Of a stretch of 64,000 bases of DNA, positions 58,113 to 64,000 are shown one piece after another (within the stretch, counting starts at the first letter, position 1; each line of letters starts with the position of its first letter). The translations under genes were made by a program, and so were the position numbers. The notes beneath the pieces were generated by a model. The model was not told the origin of the DNA. It saw nothing but the letters and a program-made list of their open reading frames with translations, and searched no databases. The stretch is from Kiritimatiellia bacterium (GTDB lineage: Bacteria; Verrucomicrobiota; Kiritimatiellia; UBA8416; JADHWI01): contig JASLPY010000001.1 of the NCBI GenBank assembly GCA_030744755.1, positions 1-64,000 of the forward strand, in the 5' to 3' direction.

Positions 58113-61073
58113 TTAGCGTCGTGAATCAGACCTTGCAGCCAACGGCAAGGGCCGGAAGTCCGGATCGTCTTTCCACTTCAGGTTCTTCTTTCCGAGGTGC
58201 GTTCCGAAATAGGGCGCATTGGAGTCGACCCAGGTTACAATTCTGATGAACTCCTCTCGCGAGAGCTTCGCCTTGCAGGGATCCTTCTGTATGCGGTCAA
58301 CCAACCTGCTCTGGTGTGACCCGAACGTCATTGGCGGCTCGGGAGCAACATTGGCGGATCCATAACCATCGTTGAGATGGGCCAACAGGCCCTTCTCTAT
58401 CAAGTTCTCGTACGAGCGGTCATACAGTTTGGTGAGTGTTCCGGTGAGGTCGAGGTCTCCCTTGGGATTCTCGCCACCATGACAGCCAACACAGTTATTG
58501 TCCCACAGGGGCCTGATATCTGTCGCATAGTGCACGGTGCGCGGCTTTGAATCGCCAGGCTGAGGGCGCAGAGCCTCTACCTCGTGTTCGTGAGCCAACG
58601 GCACACCAGATGCAAGACTAGGAGCGAGCTGCCGGCGTTCGTGGCAGCCTATGCAGGAACGCTTCTCTCCAGGCATGAGATTGACGAACGTGCGCATGCG
58701 CTGCAGTTCCATGTAATTCTCGTCCAGGGCCTGGAAGTAGATATTCTTCTCGGCCGGAACAGTGAAACAGGCTGAACCGTCATCATGAACGGTGGCTATT
58801 CCGTGGATCTTCTTGATGTTGACGTCGGCCTTGAGACTGACGGCCGAGGCCTGCAATCCGGCTCCGTCTCGCTGCCTGGATGATCGAAACCCTTCATCCC
58901 AGCTTATGCCTATGGCTTCCATGACGCGAAGGTATTTCACTTTCCCACGCTCAATACCAGTCATTCCCCGGTAGACGTCCTGCATGAAGATGGTACCCAG
59001 CTTCTGACTCTTGGCATCATACTTTTCGACCGAAGAGACGGCCATGGGCCTGCGGCGTAATCTCAGCGGTGTCGGCTGGAAACACGAGATCTCCGGATCG
59101 CTGTAGAACTCTGCCCTATTGCCCCATGCATCCAGCATGTAGAGGCCGTAGCTCTGTGAATTGCCCTTCTGGCCTCCGGGACTGTGTGAAACAACGAAGA
59201 TCTTCTCGGAGAGTGGATACGGCTCTTTGAAGTAGCCAAAGCTCCTGCCGCTTCGATGGGCGACCATACCCGGATAGCCCAGTTCAGGCGTGATATTGGT
59301 CATGCTTACGGCGGTGCGCCTGTCCAGGCGGTTGTCAACCAATATGACCGGTCCAACCGACATTCCGCAATGCGGCGCGCCAACCGTAACGATCCGGCTG
59401 CTGCCGGGTATGCTCCGAGCATCCACCATCCCTGCCGGAAGGACGATATCATTCTTGTACACGTGTGCCGAATGACTGCCGTCGGGGCGCATTGACCAGA
59501 GACTCTGCAGGTTGCCGAAGCCCTTGTCCACGTACTCCCATCGCATGTAGATCACGCGTCCGTCATCCATCACGCGTGGCGCGATTTCGGTGACCGGGCC
59601 TTCCGAAAGACAGCGAATGTTCTTGCCGTCGGCATCCATGATGTGGAGCGTTGTGACCGTAACGGGTGCGCAGAATACCGATCGTTTGGAACGTGACGAA
59701 GCGAACATGATCTTACCGTTCGGCAGGTAGCAGGGAAATACATCGTCGAAACCCCGCCCCCAATGTGTACCTTCATAGCGCTGTTTCAGTTCCGCTTCAT
59801 CAGGCGCGTTAAATGTTAGCTGCCGAAAGTCATCACCACCTGTTCTCAGACCCGTAGCCGGGTCTATGTCTATTTCGTATATGCGGTACGGTTCCCTTCC
59901 TCCCTTCTTGTATGCGAAGACCACCTTATTCGCATCAAAAGAGAGATCGAACTGCGCAAAAAGCCCCCCGCTGAGCTCGGGCACAAGCTCCGTTATCTTG
60001 CCATTCTGGCTCAACTCCGAGAGTACGCAGAGGTTGCCACCCATTGTGCCACCTGCGCAGTGGTCCTCGTAGATGTGCCCGGACCTGAGTGGATGGCGCT
60101 TGACGAACAGTAGTTTGTCAAAATCCAGCAATGGATGCGTCAGCAGGGCTTCCCTGCGAAGAGACTGCAAAGCATCCTCAATCTCCAGTACCTGGTCCGG
60201 CGCCGTGTCCCGGACATCGGCCTGCTTTCGGACCAGTGTTACCAGGCGTTCAAGGTACTGCAAACCATTGGGATAGGTCGCTCCATACCGGAAAACCGTG
60301 TCCGCTATCGCCAGCTTCAACGTTGCAACATTCACGTTGTTAGGGGGAAGGAAGGCCGTTCGATAACTGGGGGGTAACCTGTTTATCTTCTCCATAAGGA
60401 CAGCGTTTGGCCATCCGAGCTCATGGCGGGTCCTGTAACGATATCTCTCGGCAACCTGGCGCTGCGACAGGACTACTCCCAGTCCCATCATCTTCCAGTC
60501 TTTCGGGAAGGCAACTGGTGACTCCAGGCGTAACGCCAGCACATTAGGAACCGGCCCGTTACAGGTTAATTTCAAGGTATGTTTGCCGGATATGATAGTG
60601 AGTTTCGCGGCTTCTTCCCACCTGGCACCGCGGCGAACGCGGGCGCCTTTCGGAGGCTTGAAGTGAGGGTTGGCCGTGAGGTAGGGGTGCGGCTCCGTTG
60701 TAAGCGTTGCCGCAGTGCAGCATTCACCGATTTTTTTGCCGTCAAACCAGAGTTCCAGTGGACGAGATTCGTTGGATGCGTAACGAATGTGGAGCGTATA
60801 GGTCGCGTCAACAGGGAAATCGAGTTCGTGCTCGACCACCCATGGCATCTCATCCCCGGCTGTGACGACAAGCTCAGGATAAGTGTCACGGTAGTCGGCA
60901 TACATATCGGGATTGGCGATGACCCTGGCATTCCCCTTGTCGAAGATCCATGCGGGAATCTCGAACGCGCCACCTACGGGGGAGTTCTTGGCCGCCGGGG
61001 CCGGGTGCGCCAGACCGACGCCAAAGATCAGCAGAGTCAGAACAGAGGCGGTTACGATACGAACTCGACTCAT
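58113..61073 (-). CDS. HzsA-like di-haem beta-propeller protein 5
   Basis: 986 residues from ATG 61073, six nt after AAGGG (complement of 61080-61084); longer starts at 61079 and 61151 are less suitable. Signal peptide MSRVRIVTASVLTLLIFGVG. Jelly-roll unit (PAWIFDKGNARV) with vicinal CC, then LDFDKLLFVKR, propeller motifs (FDLSFDANKVVFAY, FPCYLPNGKIMFASSR), haem motifs CIGCH at 807-811 and CVGCH at 861-865. Tail KKNLKWKDDPDFRPLP as in 2 and 3. Located among glycoside hydrolases, away from the other four. Confidence 0.8.
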   Translation of the reverse strand: MSRVRIVTASVLTLLIFGVGLAHPAPAAKNSPVGGAFEIPAWIFDKGNARVIANPDMYADYRDTYPELVVTAGDEMPWVVEHELDFPVDATYTLHIRYASNESRPLELWFDGKKIGECCTAATLTTEPHPYLTANPHFKPPKGARVRRGARWEEAAKLTIISGKHTLKLTCNGPVPNVLALRLESPVAFPKDWKMMGLGVVLSQRQVAERYRYRTRHELGWPNAVLMEKINRLPPSYRTAFLPPNNVNVATLKLAIADTVFRYGATYPNGLQYLERLVTLVRKQADVRDTAPDQVLEIEDALQSLRREALLTHPLLDFDKLLFVKRHPLRSGHIYEDHCAGGTMGGNLCVLSELSQNGKITELVPELSGGLFAQFDLSFDANKVVFAYKKGGREPYRIYEIDIDPATGLRTGGDDFRQLTFNAPDEAELKQRYEGTHWGRGFDDVFPCYLPNGKIMFASSRSKRSVFCAPVTVTTLHIMDADGKNIRCLSEGPVTEIAPRVMDDGRVIYMRWEYVDKGFGNLQSLWSMRPDGSHSAHVYKNDIVLPAGMVDARSIPGSSRIVTVGAPHCGMSVGPVILVDNRLDRRTAVSMTNITPELGYPGMVAHRSGRSFGYFKEPYPLSEKIFVVSHSPGGQKGNSQSYGLYMLDAWGNRAEFYSDPEISCFQPTPLRLRRRPMAVSSVEKYDAKSQKLGTIFMQDVYRGMTGIERGKVKYLRVMEAIGISWDEGFRSSRQRDGAGLQASAVSLKADVNIKKIHGIATVHDDGSACFTVPAEKNIYFQALDENYMELQRMRTFVNLMPGEKRSCIGCHERRQLAPSLASGVPLAHEHEVEALRPQPGDSKPRTVHYATDIRPLWDNNCVGCHGGENPKGDLDLTGTLTKLYDRSYENLIEKGLLAHLNDGYGSANVAPEPPMTFGSHQSRLVDRIQKDPCKAKLSREEFIRIVTWVDSNAPYFGTHLGKKNLKWKDDPDFRPLPLAARSDSRR

Positions 61074-61121
61074 ATACATCCCTTCAGTGCTGCAGAATAA
61101 ACGGCCTTGGTTGAGTTGGTC

Positions 61122-61151
61122 ATCATACAAGCAAAGCGCCTCGTGGTTCAA
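61122..61151 (-). promoter_or_regulatory. Candidate promoter for HzsA-like gene 5
   Basis: Minus strand: TTGAAC (complement of 61146-61151), 18-bp spacer, TATGAT (complement of 61122-61127), 48 bp before ATG 61073. Confidence 0.45.
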
Positions 61152-61174
61152 TCGTCAAGGGGATGCGGTTTTTC

Positions 61175-64000
61175 TCACTTCCCCGCAAACTTGATGAGGT
61201 TGAAGAAAATGAGGTCGGCTACCGGGTCTTTGCCCAGGTTTTCTACCAAGCGCAACTGTGAAAGGATACAGCGCCCTTTCCCGACAGGTATGTCGGCAAC
61301 ATCTGTCCCCCACCACGTCTCTCCCGGACCGTAATAGTGGCGTTTGCTGACATCGAAATCGGGAGCAAAGTCGAATCCGATGCTGCCGGCTATCGGCTTT
61401 CCTTCTATACCCATCAATGTACCCGGCGCCCATACGTTCTCGTATACAGGTCCCATCATACAGTTAACGGGGAGACCATCGAATATGGGGTGATCGTTAA
61501 CGATGTGGGAGATACACAGCCACAAGCCTATAGAAGCCTTGATGCCGGCACGCACCGGTAGTAGCGGCGATGCCTTCCCTGCTTTGGCCCAGGGCATCCT
61601 CGACCCTCCGCCCTGAAGGTAGACAACCGTGCCTCCGTCGTTTACGAATTTGCCGAGCTCTTTGAAAAGCGCTTTCTGTTCTCCTGTTCTTGCCTCGGTA
61701 TGTGAGACAAAGACCGGCAATGACAGGTCGGCACCCGCCTTGAAGTCAACGCATTCTATGCCGGACTCCTTCAGGAACGGCTTGAGCGAATTCCTTTGCT
61801 CGAACAGCGCAATACGCGGACGAGGGGCAACCAACCGTTCTGCGGGAAACACATCGAAATCATACTTGTTCTCAGCAACCGGGAACCCCTTGTCCGACAC
61901 AATCCGCGCGCTCACCGTATATGTTCCCTCGAGCGCTTTCGTATCGAGCCTTTCGCTGAGGAGTGGCGTAATGCCACGCTTCAGAGCTGCCTTACTTTCC
62001 CTGCTGAAAACGACCTTGCCGTTCGCTGACGCCACTTCCACTTTCAACGTTCCCTTCATCATATCCAGTTCGTTCACACCGGTGAGGTCAATCGTCGTCC
62101 CTTGTTCAGCATAAACATTCCGCGGTCGAACGCGGACGGCGATAATGCGCGGTTGGTTCGCGGCTTTCGTTCCTTCATAGGCGTATGTCTTTGGATTACG
62201 GAACAAATCAAGCAGGCCGGCACCGATGATCCAGTCCCCGGCAGTCAGGGCGTGAATACAGTAGCCCGAAACCAGTGGATTGCAACGTACCGCTTCGATC
62301 ATCCGCTTGTTCGCCGTGCCCTGTATCTTCTGCTGATCCAGGCAGAACTGTGTGAGATCAGGATAGACACTGTCGAAGCCGCTCTCCTTAAGCACGGCTG
62401 CGTGCTCATCGGCCAGGCGCTGGTGATAGATGTAAGGAGGCGCTATCGGATTGCCGGTCTTCCTGAATTGCCTGTTGTTGCCCGGCAGATCGGGCAGGCT
62501 GCCGTAACCCAGCTCTGAGAAGAAAGTCATAATCCCCGGCACCACGTTCCTGCCGGGCAGCCGCCCATGCAGGCCCATGGCCCGCATTTGTTTGTGCGTC
62601 TTCGCGCCGGTAAGGATGAGCTTGTTGTAGACGTTCTCATTGATCTGTGGACCCGGGTAATCATGAATGTCATTGAACTTGGTTGGTTCTGACTCGTATG
62701 GCAGGTACAGGTTCGCGCCCTGGGCCCAGCCGCCCGACTCGTCCAGGATCATCCTGGTTGGGTCCAGCTTTCGTGCGAGAACCGACATTGGCTCAAGCAT
62801 CTCTTTCAGGATCGGCCTTTTGAGCTCGTTAAACAGTTCCCACTGCACAATGCATGCGCGATTGCGGTCGCGCATAATGCTTTCGCGCACCTCGTTCTCG
62901 ACCCAACCCTGAAGGCGATCGGAGTCCCGCGGCAAGTCCATGCATTCAATCACCATGGAACCCACTACAAGCACACCTATCTCATCCGCGAGATCGAGCC
63001 ACATCGGTGGCGCAGGCTTGCGCCAGGGGCGGATCATGTTGAAGCCGGCTTCTTTTGCCAACTTGATTTCACGAATAGCCATCTCGCGGCTGTCAGGGTA
63101 TGAAAGTCGTGTCGGATACAGGCCCTCAAAGAAGGTAGCCTTCAGGTAGAGTGGCTCATTGTTGAGGTAGAACTTGTTGCCACGAACCGTGAATTCCCGC
63201 ATTCCGAAACGGTGACGCCAGGTGTCGGACGGCTTTCCGTCAACGAGCACTTTCACCTCCGCCTCGTAAAGGTGCGGATCATCGGGCGACCAGTACGTTG
63301 CTTCAGGTATCTTGACCGTCCAGCTCTGCCGTGTTGTATCTTGATCCAGGTCCAGCGTCTCGCCGGTCTTGGCAACGATTCTGCCCGGCGGGCCCGGTGA
63401 ACGTACTGATACCTCTGCTACCGCAGGTCCACTCTCTTTCCCTACCCGTTCCAACTCCACGTGAAAGGTCACCGTGTTGCCGGAAATCTCAGGCTCAATA
63501 AATACGTCTTTTACAAGTACGTTCCCGGTCGCAATCATTCTGACGGGCTGCCAGATGCCGCCGGATATGGCACCCCGCCACTGCGGGGTCTGCATCTTGC
63601 CGATGCCGTCGATCGTCTTGTGCGTCAAAAGGATAGGACCCACGACGCGCATGGTCAGGGTATTCTCCTCTCCGGCCCGCATCACCTCATCAATACGAAA
63701 CTTGAAAGGGGTGAATCCCCCCTCGTGAGTCCCGAGCGGCTTATCGTTCAGGAATACCTCACTGATGAAGTTAACGGCATCGAAATGGAGACGTACGGTC
63801 TTGTCTTTCCAGCTGGCCGGAATACTGAATGTACGACTGTAGAACGCTACACCTTCGTAATCTTTCTCAGTAAGCTCCCAGCAGCTGGGAACGTCTATCG
63901 TTTTCCTGCCGGACAACTTCTCGAAGTTGCGCTGAAGATGCCACTGCTCTTTCTTCCCCACGTTGTGATGGTCAAAAGCAATCTGCCATTTGCCATCCAG
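61175..64000 (-). CDS. GH2-family glycosidase (5' end beyond the window)
   Basis: The reading frame stays open to the window edge; the translation at the edge, LDGKWQIAFDHHNVGKKEQW, is the normal start of the GH2 sugar-binding domain, so only a short N-terminus is missing and the internal GTG at 63961 is not the start. Domain order: jelly-roll (WKDKTVRLHFDAVNFISEVFLN), immunoglobulin-like, then TIM barrel with the acid/base region CIVQWELFNEL and the nucleophile region FFSELG. The C-terminal ~200 residues (PRPRIALFEQRNS, GGTVVYLQGGG) resemble a glutamine-amidotransferase-like fold without clear catalytic triad. Likely a beta-galactosidase, beta-glucuronidase or related activity on extracellular glycans. 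Confidence 0.88.
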   Translation of the reverse strand: MDGKWQIAFDHHNVGKKEQWHLQRNFEKLSGRKTIDVPSCWELTEKDYEGVAFYSRTFSIPASWKDKTVRLHFDAVNFISEVFLNDKPLGTHEGGFTPFKFRIDEVMRAGEENTLTMRVVGPILLTHKTIDGIGKMQTPQWRGAISGGIWQPVRMIATGNVLVKDVFIEPEISGNTVTFHVELERVGKESGPAVAEVSVRSPGPPGRIVAKTGETLDLDQDTTRQSWTVKIPEATYWSPDDPHLYEAEVKVLVDGKPSDTWRHRFGMREFTVRGNKFYLNNEPLYLKATFFEGLYPTRLSYPDSREMAIREIKLAKEAGFNMIRPWRKPAPPMWLDLADEIGVLVVGSMVIECMDLPRDSDRLQGWVENEVRESIMRDRNRACIVQWELFNELKRPILKEMLEPMSVLARKLDPTRMILDESGGWAQGANLYLPYESEPTKFNDIHDYPGPQINENVYNKLILTGAKTHKQMRAMGLHGRLPGRNVVPGIMTFFSELGYGSLPDLPGNNRQFRKTGNPIAPPYIYHQRLADEHAAVLKESGFDSVYPDLTQFCLDQQKIQGTANKRMIEAVRCNPLVSGYCIHALTAGDWIIGAGLLDLFRNPKTYAYEGTKAANQPRIIAVRVRPRNVYAEQGTTIDLTGVNELDMMKGTLKVEVASANGKVVFSRESKAALKRGITPLLSERLDTKALEGTYTVSARIVSDKGFPVAENKYDFDVFPAERLVAPRPRIALFEQRNSLKPFLKESGIECVDFKAGADLSLPVFVSHTEARTGEQKALFKELGKFVNDGGTVVYLQGGGSRMPWAKAGKASPLLPVRAGIKASIGLWLCISHIVNDHPIFDGLPVNCMMGPVYENVWAPGTLMGIEGKPIAGSIGFDFAPDFDVSKRHYYGPGETWWGTDVADIPVGKGRCILSQLRLVENLGKDPVADLIFFNLIKFAGK

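Overview
The window looks like a chromosomal segment of a PVC-superphylum bacterium, most likely Kiritimatiellota/Lentisphaerae or a related planctomycete-like lineage. This is an inference from content: many very large secreted proteins with signal peptides, sulfatase-maturation-like (FGE-fold) domains, PQQ-type beta-propellers, multi-paralogue di-haem proteins resembling the hydrazine synthase alpha subunit (HzsA), sulfatase and glycosidase genes, frequent GTG/TTG starts, and intergenic spaces filled with palindromic repeats. No rRNA, tRNA, CRISPR array, transposase or phage gene was seen.

Layout. 193-19629 and 29403-49613 hold the distinctive part: four paralogues (A 1910-5767, B 10592-14155, C 29403-32816, D 45183-49613) of a 1100-1480-residue secreted protein with an HExxH zinc-peptidase motif, a hexapeptide-repeat (left-handed beta-helix) segment, a LamG-like domain and, in three of four, a long coiled coil. 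They are interleaved with HzsA-like di-haem proteins (6766-10272, 16750-19629, 33068-35881, 39589-43428; a fifth at 58113-61073), two PQQ-propeller proteins, one YVTN-propeller di-haem protein, FGE-fold proteins (two free, one fused to an HzsA-like protein, one decayed remnant at 19780-20028) and a small VHL-beta-domain lipoprotein. A six-helix K+ channel and a metallophosphoesterase lie at the left end.

20088-28498 is a minus-strand metabolic block: P5C dehydrogenase, two subunits resembling ATP-citrate lyase, and a sugar-type ABC importer lacking its ATPase. A PAS-AraC regulator (28655-29383) is divergent from it and sits 19 bp upstream of paralogue C.

49873-64000 reads as a glycan/glycoprotein-degradation region: thioredoxin-like protein, S1 sulfatase, lethal-factor-like zinc peptidase, sialidase, GH127, a zinc-ribbon membrane protein, the fifth HzsA-like protein, and a GH2 glycosidase cut by the window edge.

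Working view (inference): the organism attacks extracellular sulfated, sialylated glycoproteins, and the repeated peptidase/LamG + di-haem propeller modules form a secreted proteolytic-redox apparatus of unknown chemistry. The HzsA resemblance is architectural; the tyrosine haem ligand described for hydrazine synthase is not seen, so hydrazine synthesis is not claimed.
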